DNA from: Psococerastis gibbosa
Lineage: Eukaryota > Arthropoda > Insecta > Psocodea > Psocidae
Direction: 5' to 3'
DNA: 64,000 nt
Assembly: GCA_963971405.1 (NCBI GenBank)
Contig: OZ020491.1
Span: 33,841,019-33,905,018, forward strand
Shown: piece by piece, positions 1 through 11,159 of the stretch
How positions within the stretch are numbered: position 1 is the stretch's first letter
How the letters are laid out: every line of letters begins with the position of its first letter
Notes under the pieces: generated by a model
What the model was told of the DNA's origin: nothing
Database searches by the model: none
The model's input: the letters and a program-made list of their open reading frames with translations, nothing else
Translations under genes and position numbers: made by a program

Positions 1-2
1 CA

Positions 3-194
3 GATCAATTATGTGAAGCATTAAAATTCTGCAATAAAAATGCTAATGAGCGGCGATTAAATGAAATACGAGAACTATACAAATGGTTTGAGAATAGTTC
101 CTACGAAGTACGTTCTCGATATTTCAGCTATGATCTCCGGCTTGGATACTACACTGATTTGAATGATAACTATTATAGTTTCAAGAAAAATTAA
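3..194 (+). CDS. C-terminal part of an unrecognised protein, cut by the window edge
   Basis: An open frame enters from the left edge and runs 63 codons to a TAA at 192-194. It starts DQLCEALKFC and ends YYSFKKN. The composition is protein-like: charged, with many Tyr, Trp and Phe residues and motifs such as ELYKWFE and RYFSYDLRLGYY. It is not low complexity. No intron boundary is visible within it, so it looks like the last coding exon of a gene or transposon that begins to the left. I do not recognise the family. No AATAAA follows closely; the first one is near 302-310. It could be a chance open frame, but its amino-acid usage argues against that. Confidence 0.5.
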   Translation, partial: DQLCEALKFCNKNANERRLNEIRELYKWFENSSYEVRSRYFSYDLRLGYYTDLNDNYYSFKKN

Positions 195-412
195 TTATAT
201 AACTAAATATGGTCTTTTATTGAATACATTGTAACTTAGACGCAATCACATTACAAAACGACAAGCTTACAATACCCAATTTACGCGGAAACTAGTTTAA
301 AAAAATAAATACCCATACAAGTGTCGGGAATAGTATGTAGTTAATTGAATTTCGCGGGTTTTTTGTTGGTGTCCCTGGAATATTGGTGGAATCAGGGGAG
401 GGGTTATCAGGT

Positions 413-802
413 TTAGGTGCCCATTCCATTGACCGGCTAGGGCTATTTCCAACAACGGTGACGTGGTAGCAGACATTCAAGACATGGGTGGCGTTTCCAC
501 CGACCTCGCATTGCAAAATTGACGGAAATGTTTATTTTCCTCTATGCCATAGTTAAAATTGATCAATGATCATACAGTAAAATCACAAACAAATAAACTA
601 ATATTAAAAAATGGCTTCATGGGATATGTTAAATACAAACATTTTAATAGATTTCTATAAAAAGAAAAATTCTAATTTCCGCCAATGTCATTTGCATTCT
701 GCAATGCGAGGTCGTTGGAAACGCTACCTAAGTCTTGAATGTCTGCTACCACGTCACCGTTGTTGGAAATAGCCCTAGCCGGTCAATGGAGAGGGCGCCT
801 TA
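413..802. mobile_element. TIR MITE, copy 1 (TTA target duplication)
   Basis: Long terminal inverted repeats of about 110 bp start GGTGCCCATTCCATTGACCG and end with the matching GGGCGCC. TTA stands at both ends (413-415 and 800-802). The interior is AT-rich and non-coding. A second copy in the opposite orientation lies at 37897-38263. A 3-bp TTA duplication fits PIF/Harbinger-type mobilisation; this is inferred from the duplication only. Confidence 0.8.
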
Positions 803-3124
803 AGCATAGACCAGGGGATGACAACTCCGCCATTTTCATGAAAATGGCGCGAATTCAGTCCGCCATTGCATTGGTGGCCTAAATTCAAATTTATTATGTG
901 AGGTCCTATACTTTTTTGGCGATATTATATTGAAAATAATTAGTTTGACGCTTATTTGGTACAAGCTATCAAAAATATTACTAATTTTGTTTGTCGTGCA
1001 TAAAATATAAATCTTCTAAGACTAGTATTTTGCTTGAAATGGCAATAGGAAAAATTCTTTAATATTGATACTACCCCTAGATAAACGCTGAGTTTTCATT
1101 TATAATTGCTTCTTCTTGGCTTAGTTTGGGTTCCATAATAGAACTGGCCTTCAGGCGTAAGCAGAAATAAAAGCACGGACACATCGCAGGCAGGAAAGTC
1201 GGTAAAAAATGTTGCAAAGGACTTGTTCACACCTTACAACACCGAAGAGTACCTACTCTACCTTAACATCAAATTAATTTTGTTCTATTGCCGTCCGTCC
1301 GTTACTCGATCGACACCATACGTGGGGTGTTTGTAATTGTAGCTACCTAAATGGTAGTTGCTGCTCGCCTATTCGACATGATATGATATATGACGATAAA
1401 TATTCGATATGACGACAATAATAATGATTATGCTATTTTGTCATAAGATAATAAGGTACCTACCTACTTTACTATGACTGAAGATAACTGTGAATTTAAG
1501 ATGCTTATCAGACAGGTAACCTAATAATCACTAGCAATATTGCAAGTTATTTGCTGAAGTTTGTCTTGCCCACCTCGTAGTTAGGCCTAATTATCCAGTT
1601 CTGCACCTACGTACACCTAAGTACCATTTGTAACCTACCGTGCGGTACCTAATGTCCCTAACGCTAAATACGAAAATAAGGGGCATAATTTACAACAAAT
1701 TAACTTATGAAATTGAATTTTTTTATAATATATATTTTTCCATGTATCAATAATAAACCAGCAATGAATGCAGTAGGGGTGTTCATAATTCCACGCTGAG
1801 CGTGTTAGTTAGCGTCCAGTTTCAGCATATGAATTTCGAGTCAACTTAAACAAATATAGGATACCTGTCTGCTGGGTGTGGAAATAATGTATGCTCGCCT
1901 GCGACAAGGTCACAACCTAAAACTAGTAATGCTGCTATATTTACGTGAACACCATCACATGAGCGGACTTTAATCCCAATATGATGAAGCTGTCATCAAT
2001 ATTCTACTGAGAATAGAGGTGTCTAATTTTTCAATAAGAAAATACGCTTACGGGTATTTGAAAGACATTGACAGAGAGGCAACTGCAAAACAAGGGCCCC
2101 TTTTGCGGGTTTACCAATTTCTGAAGCAGCGAAATTTCCCAAATCAACATAGCCTCCCATTTTCTTTCTGCCCTTGTCATACAATATTTGGGAACGAATG
2201 CTCATAGAATCGATCTCAATAGGCTACCATGATCTTGTAAATAGGGACGAGAATGTTATTATCAGACAAATAAGTAAAAAAGGCAACATAATCCCTGGTT
2301 CAGCATACGCCTCCAACTTGACCTGCAGCAGTTGAACTTCCGCTTTCTTTTAAAGACAACGTCTCTTTCAACACGCTCGCCTGGGTCGAGGCACCTTTGC
2401 ATGGTTTGGCGTCGTTTCTCGCGTCATCCATTAACTGAAAGAATATACCAAAACACTATAGGAAAGATGAATTAACATTATAGAAGGTAAACTACAGAAC
2501 CAGGCCCATCAGGAAATATAACTGCAAAGCCCGGATTCTACTGGTTCCCCATCAGGAAATATAAAAGAGGAAGAAATGGGGTGTGAACGGAAACCGAACC
2601 CGCTTTTCCATGCGGCTGACACTACAATCTTTCCAATTTCATAACCCTTAGGGGCTAACCAAGTTGAAACCACGAGGGCAGAGCGTGTTTCAAACTGCGG
2701 CAAACTTGGTAGTGTCCACAACGACGGCAGGGGAACATGGTGGGACATGATAACGCGCTTAGACTGTACCCTGCAGTCTAATTGCGCGTGTCCTAGTCAC
2801 CTCAGTTTTCATCGTGTGACTTTACTTTACTATAATATTTTCTCCAAATGGCTTGGAATCCACTATAATCAGGAGGTCTATCTTGTCAGTCGACTCCCCT
2901 TCTCCCCGAGGTGAAGGAGTCTCCCCTTAGGGTGCATCGAGAAAATAAACCGACTCATTCCCCTCACCAGGCTAACAGGGTTGCTTAAAGCTGAAATGCT
3001 GAAAGCAGGTGTCAGAAAATAAAATTGTTTCTTACTTAATATGAAATATCACGAAGTCAAGAGTAACGATAGACTAATTTTGGACAATGATATCAAAGCA
3101 TTTGAAAATAATAATGCTACATAC
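803..3124. other. Unassigned AT-rich region
   Basis: No convincing gene is seen. Overlapping open frames on both strands at 2019-2207 look like chance. At 2530-2556 there is a short sequence that recurs at the ends of the Penelope-like modules further right (CCGGATTCTACTGGTTC at 7640, 9722 and, varied, 13203). The 22-bp inverted repeat at 860-881 is listed separately. Confidence 0.4.
860..881 (+). repeat. Left arm of a perfect 22-bp inverted repeat
   Basis: It begins CCGCCATTGCAT and ends GGTGGCCTA. Its exact reverse complement lies at 3980-4001. The arms frame a THAP-like fragment, so they may be termini of a decayed THAP transposon of about 3.1 kb. No target-site duplication is visible. 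Confidence 0.5.
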
Positions 3125-3416
3125 CTTTGGAGTTGGATGATCAGGTTCAAGTTCTTGTAAATATATCCCCTGTCGAACAATTTCGCGAAGATTAGACTCT
3201 TTCCGCTGCAGCCACTTGGGGAAGTCAAATAATAAAGGCACCGCGTCCGACATAATAGCTTTCTGATACTATTTGGTCGCACCAAATAGGAATATCCTTC
3301 AAAATGCTGGCCACAGATTCGAGACCATTTAGTGGGCATGTACAAATCTCTTCGCATGACAATAAGCATTTCTTTAACAGTTCATTGTTTAAAGGAAATC
3401 TGAAAAAAAAATGCAT
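3125..3416 (-). pseudogene. THAP-domain exon fragment, frameshifted
   Basis: Read on the minus strand, one frame gives FRFPLNNELLKK, the start of the THAP helix region. The adjacent frame continues with MRRDLYMPTKWSRICGQHFE, which holds the late THAP pattern of Cys, two residues, His-Phe (CGQHF). The two parts join across a one-base frame change near 3360, so the domain is broken. The exon side toward lower coordinates ends at a good donor (AAG then GTATGT at 3125/3124). THAP domains bind DNA in animal transposases (P, ISL2EU-type) and in host factors derived from them. The fragment lies just inside the right arm of the 22-bp inverted repeat and is transcribed inward, the same layout as the intact THAP-DDE gene at 13.8-15.9 kb. 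It is probably a decayed relative of that gene. Confidence 0.6.
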
Positions 3417-3979
3417 AAAATAATAGGATGCAAAGCAGGAAGCATTATGATAAAATTAAAGAAATTGCCACCAAATTCTTCAACTTCTTTTTCTTACATA
3501 AACAACATTATTCTGTAATTAACTTAAAGTTGGACTGAGGCCTATCATCATGTAAAGGCAAGTACACTTTCGAAGTGATACTGAAATAGCAACCCACACT
3601 CAACAACATTGTGTCATTATTGGCGCACAATGAGGAAATATTTCAAGACCAAGATAACAAATATTTATTGCAGTACATACCATTCAGTCGCATCTTACTA
3701 AGAAATGCGCAACAGGTAATCGTAACCTACATAAATTAGTTTAAAATGAAAATAAGGCCATGTAAAATAAAAACATGCATTGTTTGAGGCTTCCACCAAA
3801 ACATCTTAAATTTTAGGTTTCCGAGACAAACGCTGACTTACCTGTGTAAAGGTATATTCGAAATAGATGAAGGACGGGTTTCGCATAAAATTCCTGCACA
3901 ATAAACCATTTTTTTCTTTATAAAATATTATTTAAAATTTGCTAAATTCTAATAGGCAACCATGCTTTTTAAGATGGCG

Positions 3980-4001
3980 TAGGCCACCAATGCAATGGCG
4001 G
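3980..4001 (-). repeat. Right arm of the perfect 22-bp inverted repeat
   Basis: Exact reverse complement of 860-881, starting TAGGCCACCAAT. It lies 564 bp outside the THAP fragment. It is the possible right terminus of the same decayed element. Confidence 0.5.
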
Positions 4002-4814
4002 CGACCAGCAGAATGATTTTGATCTTGAAACTGATTCCGCTTATTTTTAGCATACGATATTAATAAAAAGTTTCCTATCCAGTATTTTATATAAATCCGT
4101 GTTCCGGTTCGAATCGGGACCAGGGTTACCAACTTAGGGGTTTTCCCCCTAAATTTAGGGATTAAAAAAGTCGAATGGGATTTTTTTAGGGGTGTTATAT
4201 TTTTAGGGGTATTTTGAGGGATTTTTTTTTCATCTTCGAATATTCACTTTTTTTAGTTAAAAAGAGTGCAAGTTGAAAAAAACACAAATTTCACTATGGC
4301 GTTTACCGGTGTTTACCACAAACATTAACATATCTATGAGGGTTAGTGGTTATTGTTTACCAAAATTTCTGATTGTCATTCATTATTTGTTTATTAAAAT
4401 GCCTAAAACTACAGATAAGAAAAAAATATCGACAAAAATACTCTAAGGCTTGGGAAACAGATTCAGACTTGAAAGGTAAAGTTATTCTATTATATTTTTA
4501 TAATTTATAGAAAGGACTAGGATGTTCGCAGTTAGTTGTATTCAATGTAAACATGTATGACTTTAAAAATACAGAAACTGATAATCCCCCCGATTACACA
4601 CTCGAATAATGGTCCAATATTCGATGCAATAAATATTGGCTGAAGAAAAATTGGAACGTGTAATAGCAAAAATTCAGATTCAATCGAATATTCGATCGAA
4701 TTTAAGACACACGCCTTAAATTGGATCCAATAATTTTGTAAACAAACCAACCATGGCAACCAACGCCAACAAACGTTTTCAAAATGGCGCATAACCTCTA
4801 ATGTGAAGTGGATA

Positions 4815-4935
4815 ATGGAAATGACCAAATTATTATTTGAATTAATCCAGGAAGAGGAGCATTTATACGATAAACTAAACCCAGTTTACACAAATAAATC
4901 GCAAGAGAAAATTAATAGGAATATTAATGATGCAT
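4815..4935 (+). pseudogene. MADF (Myb/SANT-like) domain remnant
   Basis: The frame reads MEMTKLLFELIQEEEHLYDK and then LNPVYTNKSQEKINRNINDA. The pattern of a hydrophobic helix, acidic stretch, LYD, P.Y.N and K matches the N-terminal half of MADF domains. The tryptophan-containing second half is missing; the frame runs on into non-coding sequence. MADF proteins accompany the transposase in Harbinger elements and help bind termini. Confidence 0.5.
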
Positions 4936-5295
4936 TTATTTCCCCGCGATTTGTCTTCCCGTTGTCGTCTCCTGTCTTAGGGGCCTTTCCCATATTAGTT
5001 ATTTGTCTATGGGCCTAGCCATCAATCGACAGCGCCTAAACTTACAATCGCTAACAGTGTGACGAAGTTACAATAGGATATTTATTTCATTTCCGTAAGG
5101 TACAATTCAATGTAGGACGTAGATTCTAGATGTTGTCAATAATAAATAGCCTAAAAAAAATTAGTTGTTTTAAATAGTCTAAATTATAAATTCCTGCACG
5201 GAGTAGGGGCAACTCTCCGCATTAAATGCATTCATTCATATTTTCATCCATGGTTAAAAAAGTTTAGATAGTTAAAAAAGATTTTTCGTTCTTTA

Positions 5296-5437
5296 GGGGG
5301 GTATTCCACATACGTACAACGTCAATAAAAATTATGAAATTGATGGTGGCAGCAGAATTTTTAGTATGTAAAAATGTCTGCTGCCACCATCAATTTCATA
5401 ATTTTCATTGACGTTGTACGTATGTGGAATACCCCCC
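5296..5437. mobile_element. Palindromic (fold-back) MITE, 142 bp
   Basis: Two arms of about 62 bp, almost perfectly complementary, start GGGGGGTATTCCACATACG and end with the reverse complement. They are separated by about 18 bp. TTA lies at both ends (5293-5295 and 5438-5440). It is nested in the Harbinger-like element. Confidence 0.85.
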
Positions 5438-6081
5438 TTAGACGCCATCCTTATTCTGTGCATCAAAAGTTGATTTTGAATTTTTTTTGCTAATATTTCT
5501 TTCTCTTGCCACTTAATAGACGTGGCACAAGCCAAGAAATATTTGAGTGTGTAATACCTTCATTTTTCAAAAAAAATTGGGCCCAATATTTCTTCGGTCG
5601 AATATTTATTGGATCGAATAAATATTCGAGTGTGTAATCGGGGGGAATGAAATAATTGAATTATTAGATAATTTATGAATAAAAATTATTAAAAAATATT
5701 TCTGAATGATATTTATTATTTTTAATTTAATTATTTTTAATTTAATTATTTATAAATGATTATATAATTAATTTAATAATATTTAATTATTCATTTAATT
5801 AATAACATTTATTTATAATAATGTTTTTTTAGGGGAATTTCGCCGTAATTGTAGGGATTTTAGGGGTTTTTGGTTGGAGCTTTAGGGAGAAAACATTTTG
5901 AGAGTTGGGAACACTGATCGGGACAGTCAGTGAGGTTCATTTGGCAGATGGCAGCACCTGCAACAATGATATCTAAAACATTGTCTTCTGCTTCAAAGCA
6001 TTGATTTTTCCATATGTCTTAATAATATTTTTCAAATCTTTTATTTATATATTATTTTGAAGTGATATTTTGATATAAATC

Positions 6082-8764
6082 ATGGAGAAATATAGAGAGT
6101 TAACTGTTGCGGATTTGAGAAACGAGTTAAAGAAGGTTAATGCCAAATTAACAGGTAGAAAAGAAGAGTTGATAGAAAGGTTGTTCTACTACCATTCGAA
6201 CAAGAACTTCGGGCATTGCTCTGATGACCGTCATCCAGCAATGGAATTGCAAGGGCTTCCACCCAAAATAAATTATAGTGATGTACATTCTGGCACGGTG
6301 TTACCTTCAGTGACAGTGATGAAAGTGTTGGGCTACCTTAGAGTCAACGGGAAGAATGTCATCGACTCCAAGGCGCAAGACTTGTACCGCAACGGCCACT
6401 TAAACTTCTTGCAACACTGTGGAAACTATGTAAAAAGCAATGTATCGGCGCAAATGAAGAAATATGTTTCTTACGAGGTGAGCTAAGCTACCAGACCCAT
6501 AATCAAGGCCAAGTCAGGAGTGTATACTTCTTTAATTGCGACTAAGAATTGAAAGAAATTTGACACTGTTCACAAATTCATTCCTGGTCGGGCAGTATAT
6601 TTAGTTATTACGAAACACTTTCCTATTATTAATAAACTAGGTGTAGCCGTTTTGTCATTTGTGGTATCCTCAGGTTACTTCATTGAATGCACCGTACAAT
6701 ATGATCTGTAAATCAAAAACTGAAACATATTTATCAGAAGCAGAGACCTTTTTTACATGGTTGGTATTTTATGTTACATCCAAAGATAGGGTCCTTACAA
6801 AATGTACATGAAAACGAAAGTTTGCGCATTGTAGGTACTGTAGGAAGAATTGTAAATGAAATCCTATGCGCTGTTGCCAGCAGTCCGCATTCCAATCAAA
6901 GACATATTCAATATTATAATAGCCATGTGTATAAGATATGTGTTAGAATTACATATAAGGAATCTACAAATTTATTTTAATTCTAGGTTAATATAGTCTT
7001 GCAAGACTGCGGGGAAGTCGCAATCTGCCAATGCGAATGCCCAGTAGGAAGTGCTCCAGCAGCCCACTGCAAACACGTAACAGCGACTCTAGTGGGTTTG
7101 TGTGATGCTGTTAATGGTTTACCTGTCATCACAAAGCAGACATGTACAAGCCAGATCCAATCATTTCACCGCCCAAGAAAAGCCCATTCTTCTTCGCCAG
7201 TGAAAGCTGAAAACCTTGGGATCCGAAATCCAAACGATGTTGGCAACGATGTCACTGAGCCCGGCTTCTCGTCTAGATTTTACAGCAGGTTGAACAATTA
7301 TGCGGCGCTCTCCCCGAGAAATGGCAAAATGGGACTAAGCGCGATGGTGGAACCTGCCAACATGCGTGCAGTTGATGAGGACCACGACTATTTCGCCCTA
7401 AAATGGTCCGAGAAATTTCTTGATGAACTGCACCTTTTTAAGGTAAAGTGATATTTCGTATGTATAGTAATTAATACAATATAATAATTCGCACACTGCT
7501 TAACAGTGGTTTGGTGAAATAAAATGTATCGCTATGGAGCCACCGAGGTACAGCCTTCGAAGTCTACGCAGCGCCACTGAAGATGTCGACCGCAGATGTT
7601 GACGAAACGCTTGGAAGTTCGCTTTCATTTCATCAGCCCGGATTCTACTGGTTCTTCATGTCACCAATTGAATATGCCTTTGGCTCATCATGAAGAAGGC
7701 ATTAACCAAAAAGAGCCCGAAGACATAGAAAGAACTGATGAAGGCCCTCCCAGATGTGTGGAGTGGTATTGCACCAGCGATGTACTGTAATCTTGTTTCT
7801 TCAATGCCCAAAAAAATTGCCGCTGTTATAAAAAACAATGGAAGGGTACTGATATACAATTCACTTTGACTGTGCGAACTATTACGCCTCGCCAGTAAAG
7901 TTGATGGAACAAATATTAATTCTGAATTGTTAATGTGCATTATGTTTGAAGGTTATGTTGCTAGATGTACTTTATCATGTCCTCTATCGATCGATAGCAA
8001 GTATTGTTTATAATATTATCTATTAAGATGATTATTAAAAATATCCCGTACAATGCACAAGTTAGCGAGCTATGGGGCGGATCAAACTGTAAATAATAAT
8101 GTCTTGTTTCTTTTAGATTACTAAGGAGCAAATCAGTGATTTTGAGAAGAAAACCAGGCAACAAAGTGAGTCAAATCTGTGGCGGTGCCTAAGAGAGGTC
8201 CGTATTACAGCCTCAAAAGCAGGACCGGTGTTCAAGTCAACTGATAAAAATACATGGATTGCTAAGTCCATTGTATCACCCTCCTACTTTACATCAAAGT
8301 ACACCGTCCATGGCCAAATATATGAGAAAGAGGCAATCCGTTGCTATGAGGTGGCAACTGGTACTACAGTAACGAAGTGTGGATTCTTCATCCATCCAAC
8401 TATGCCATTTGTGGGCGCATCGCCTGATGGCTTAATTGGGGGCTCTGGAATCCTTGAGGTGAAATGCCCGTTTACATCAAAAGGAAAGAGAATTACCCCG
8501 GTCACCGTGCCTTATTTAATGTATGATGCTGATGGCTCTCTGACTCTAGATAGCAGTCACGACTACTACTTCCAAATTATGTGTCAGATGGATGTGACTG
8601 GCCGAGATTTTTGCCATTTCTTTGTTTATACGTTAGTGGACCATGTTCTGATATCAGTGCCAAAGTGTGATGTTGTTGTGAAAAGAATGCGGGACAGATT
8701 CCTCACATTTTTCCAAAATAAATTGCGGCCTGAAATATTACAGCAAAAATTTTACAGACAATGA
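6082..8764 (+). CDS. SAP-SWIM-YqaJ nuclease, three exons, transposon-associated
   Basis: Exons are 6082-6477, 6987-7442 and 8117-8764. Donors are GTGAGC and GTAAAG, and acceptors are TTCTAG and TTTTAG. All junctions are phase 0, giving 499 residues with no stop. Residues 1-40 are a SAP DNA-binding domain (LTVADLRNELKK, then TGRKEELIERL). A SWIM zinc finger starts exon 2 (CQCECPVG, about ten residues, then CKH). Exon 3 is a YqaJ-type exonuclease domain: WRCLREVRITASKAG, HGQIYEKEAIRCYE, then FVGASPDGLIG and ILEVKCPF, which supply the catalytic D and ExK. Such nucleases occur as second proteins of ISL2EU-type DNA transposons. A THAP-DDE transposase lies convergently at 13.8-15.9 kb. Exon 1 continues in frame past a TAA at 6484 with protein-like sequence, so its 3' end is the least certain boundary. 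Intron 2 holds a Penelope-like module. Confidence 0.85.
7537..7658 (+). mobile_element. Solo Penelope-like terminal module in intron 2 of the nuclease gene
   Basis: It contains GAAGTCTACGCAGCGCCACT, the CTGAAGATGTCGAC...GTTGACGAAACG hairpin core, and ends CCCGGATTCTACTGGTTC. The same module bounds the Penelope-like element at 9.5-11 kb. A fossil; no coding part is present here. Confidence 0.65.
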
Positions 8765-8803
8765 TTCAAAAACATATTGTAATCATCAGCTGCATTGTCT
8801 TGG

Positions 8804-8809
8804 AATAAA
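8804..8809 (+). terminator. Poly(A) signal of the nuclease gene
   Basis: AATAAA stands 40 bp after the stop codon of the SAP-SWIM-YqaJ gene. Confidence 0.6.
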
Positions 8810-8814
8810 TTAAT

Positions 8815-9479
8815 ATAATTGCGTTATATAGAAACATGGGCAGGACCACCAATGCATGTCAGTTCAGTAGGTAACGCCATCTCTACTTGCCTAGCTATAC
8901 GTAAGCAGAAAACGACCGTCAGATGTGCCAATGGCGTCTTCAAAGTAGCTGAGCTTCTGAGGAATGCCTTATGGTCTCAGAGGCGAAGACGCGAAAATCC
9001 CTATTCTGTACCTCCTCGTGGTGAAGATGGAAGCGCGTAATGGCGACTAAACAGATAGGGGACCGAGTTTGAGCCGGGATAAGCGAAAAACACAGTCTTT
9101 TCTGTGCTGGACTCTCTTTGTCCGGGGGTTGGGAAACTGGCCCCGAATGCTGTGGAATTCAATGACTGTCAACGGCATGAGGATGAAGAAAGTAGCGGAA
9201 ATCCACTGCAGTATAATTCCCTAGTATAACCATCATGGCTACAACTGCATTGATGATCGCCAATCTTCTATAGAAGAGGCATAAGAAGAATAGGTGTTGA
9301 CAGTGTTAGTATAAATATGTGGTGCTTACATGAATGTACCCTCATTCCTTGTTGAAAGCTCCTCTTAATCATTACCATGTGTAGAAGTCCCATTCGTCCA
9401 TGATCCTAGTCTACTTGGAAGATTTCTCTCTGAGTTGACGCTAAATAAGCCATAATATGAGCAATGTTCCAATAATGAA
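8815..9479. other. Unclassified repeat-like sequence
   Basis: No intact frame. Parts such as AAATCCACTGCAGTATAATTCC near 9200 and GACGCGAAAATCCCTATTCTG near 8990 read like the untranslated part of a dispersed LINE, but I cannot place the family. Confidence 0.25.
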
Positions 9480-9738
9480 GAACCAGTAGAATACGGGCTG
9501 ATGGGCCGTGGTCGAAATGAAACGAACTTCCAAACGTTTCGTCAACACCTGCGGTCGACATCTTCAGTGGAACTGCGTAGACTTCTAAGATTGTATCTCG
9601 GAGGCTCAGCAGCGACTGTGAGGGCAGGGGGATGTGCTCTGAAAGTTATACTAAGCTGCGGGGTGGTGGGGGGTGATCCTCGCTCCTGATTGGCTCCCTA
9701 CTTCGACCACGGCCCATCAGCCCGGATTCTACTGGTTC
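9480..9738 (-). repeat. Inverted Penelope-like terminal module with 35-bp inverted ends
   Basis: The left arm 9480-9514 (GAACCAGTAGAATACGGGCT...) and right arm 9704-9738 are reverse complements with one mismatch. Between them, on the minus strand, lies the CTGAAGATGTCGACCGCAGG...GAAACG core and the GTCTACGCAGTTCC motif. Confidence 0.7.
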
Positions 9739-10879
9739 TTCTATGAACAATTGGATGGAGTCGCGATGGGTAGTCCAATCAGTCCAGTATTCGCTAGCTT
9801 CTACAAGGGGGTTCTTTGAAAATACGGCTTTAAACTCAGCCCCTCTACAACCGAAATGTTGGTTCCGGTATGTTGATGACACCTTCGTGGTATGGAGTCA
9901 TGGCCAAAAGAACCTGGAGAATTTCCTGAATCATATAAACTCGGTTCATGCGAACATCCAATTCACGATGGAACAGGAGAACAATGGCCGGTTGGCTTTT
10001 CTTGATGTGTTGGTAACGAGGAAAGAAGACTGAACTCAGGGCCACGTAGTGTATCGAAAACCGACCCACACGGATAGATACTTGAACAAGAACTCTAACC
10101 ATCATCCGAGCCAAAAACGAGCCATGATAAAGACACTCATCCACCGTGCCAATAGGATCTGCGAACCAACATTCCTGCAACAAGAACTGAAGCACTTAGG
10201 CACGACACTGCAATTGAATGGATAAAGCGCACGAGAAATAGCCCGCGCCATCCGACCCCGCATGAATAAGTCCGCTCGGCAAGACGCACCCCCAAGTACT
10301 ACTGGCCTACTCTGCCTTCCGTTCATCAAAGGAGTCTCAGATCGTATAGGTAAACTCTTCTTACCGCACAATGTGAAGACTATTTACAAGCCTACGCGAA
10401 AATTAAATAGTTTGTACAGATCAGCCAAGGATAGGTGGGACCCGAGGTGCTTACAGGATTCCGTGTTCGTGTGGAGAAGTTTATATAGGTACTACAAAAC
10501 GAAGCTTAAAAACCAGGATTGATGAACATAAACGAAACTGCCATCTTCTACAGTCGGAGAAGTCTGCAATCGCTGAGCCTGTTCCAACACAAACCGGTCA
10601 CATAATACAGTTCCAAGATGCTACAGTACTTTCTACAACTTCTTCATACCACCCCCGGTTACACAGAGAGGCTATAGAGATCTAAAAGCAACCGCATAAC
10701 TTCAATAGAAAGGAAGAAGGACTAAAGGTCAATAGAATTTGGTATCCAGCCTTAAAGAAGACTATAGCAAAGAAACTGGTGTCATCATCCGGAAATCAGG
10801 TTGAGGTAGTAAGGGGTAGTATTAGAGTAGTAAGGAGCCAAACAGGGGTGAGTATGACTCCCCCACCACCCCGTAGCTT

Positions 10880-10886
10880 AGTATAA
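10880..10886 (+). promoter_or_regulatory. Possible TATA box in the Penelope-like terminal module
   Basis: GTATAAAAA stands upstream of the conserved CAGAGCACATCCCCCTGCCC stretch that is shared with the inverted left module. Confidence 0.25.
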
Positions 10887-11159
10887 AAATCAGAGCACAT
10901 CCCCCTGCCCTCACAGTCGCTGCTGAGCCTCCGAGATACAATCTTAGAAGTCTACGCAGTTCCACTGAAGATGTCGACCGCAGATGTTGGCGAAACGTTT
11001 GGAAGTTCGTTTCATTTCGATTTCGTGAAAGCCTTTGCTGTTACAATGTTCCAACAAGTGTACGTCCATGTCATGTGTTTAATTCTTGTAAACTCTTTGA
11101 AAAAGCTTATTATTGTTATTCTTATCATCATTGTCACACCAACACCACTTCACCAACTC

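Larger units (their letters stand above)
4586..5645. mobile_element. Harbinger-like element nested in the hAT
   Basis: The TIRs begin CCCCCCGATTACACACTCGA and end with the reverse complement, TCGAGTGTGTAATCGGGGGG. AAT flanks both sides (4583-4585 and 5646-5648), a 3-bp duplication that fits PIF/Harbinger. Inside is a MADF-like coding remnant at 4815-4935, an accessory domain typical of that superfamily, and a nested palindromic MITE at 5296-5437. The transposase itself is absent. Superfamily placement rests on the 3-bp TSD and the MADF-like remnant. Confidence 0.7.
4121..5916 (+). mobile_element. Non-autonomous hAT transposon with perfect 8-bp TSD
   Basis: The element starts CAGGGTTACCAAC and ends GTTGGGAACACTG. 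It is flanked by identical 8-bp duplications ATCGGGAC (4113-4120 and 5917-5924). Subterminal runs of TTTAGGGG occur at both ends. Near the left end (4400-4480) is a relic of a hAT first exon: MPKTTDKKK, then KAWETDSDLKG before a GTAAAG donor. This parallels the first exon of the intact hAT at 39.3 kb (MPKSKG, then NWENEAQFKG before GTAAGA). No other transposase exon remains, so it would need a transposase in trans. It carries a nested element at 4586-5645. Confidence 0.85.
9480..11025 (+). mobile_element. Penelope-like retroelement, broken fossil copy
   Basis: The interior (9843-10770) encodes the end of a Penelope-type reverse transcriptase with the YVDDTF active-site box, followed by a GIY-YIG-endonuclease-like C-terminal region. 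The frame is broken in several places. The right flank (10913-11020) is a terminal module in plus orientation. The left flank (9480-9738) is the same module inverted and bounded by 35-bp inverted repeats starting GAACCAGTAGAAT. Terminal repeats with partial inverted copies are known for this family. Only the 3' part of the coding region is present. Confidence 0.75.

Noticed and set aside
2019-2207. Overlapping open frames on both strands
   Set aside because: Nearly identical extent on both strands, no domain features and no splice context; probably chance.
4105-4120. GGTTCGAATCGGGAC as a tRNA B box
   Set aside because: No A box or cloverleaf upstream; the last eight bases are simply the hAT target duplication.
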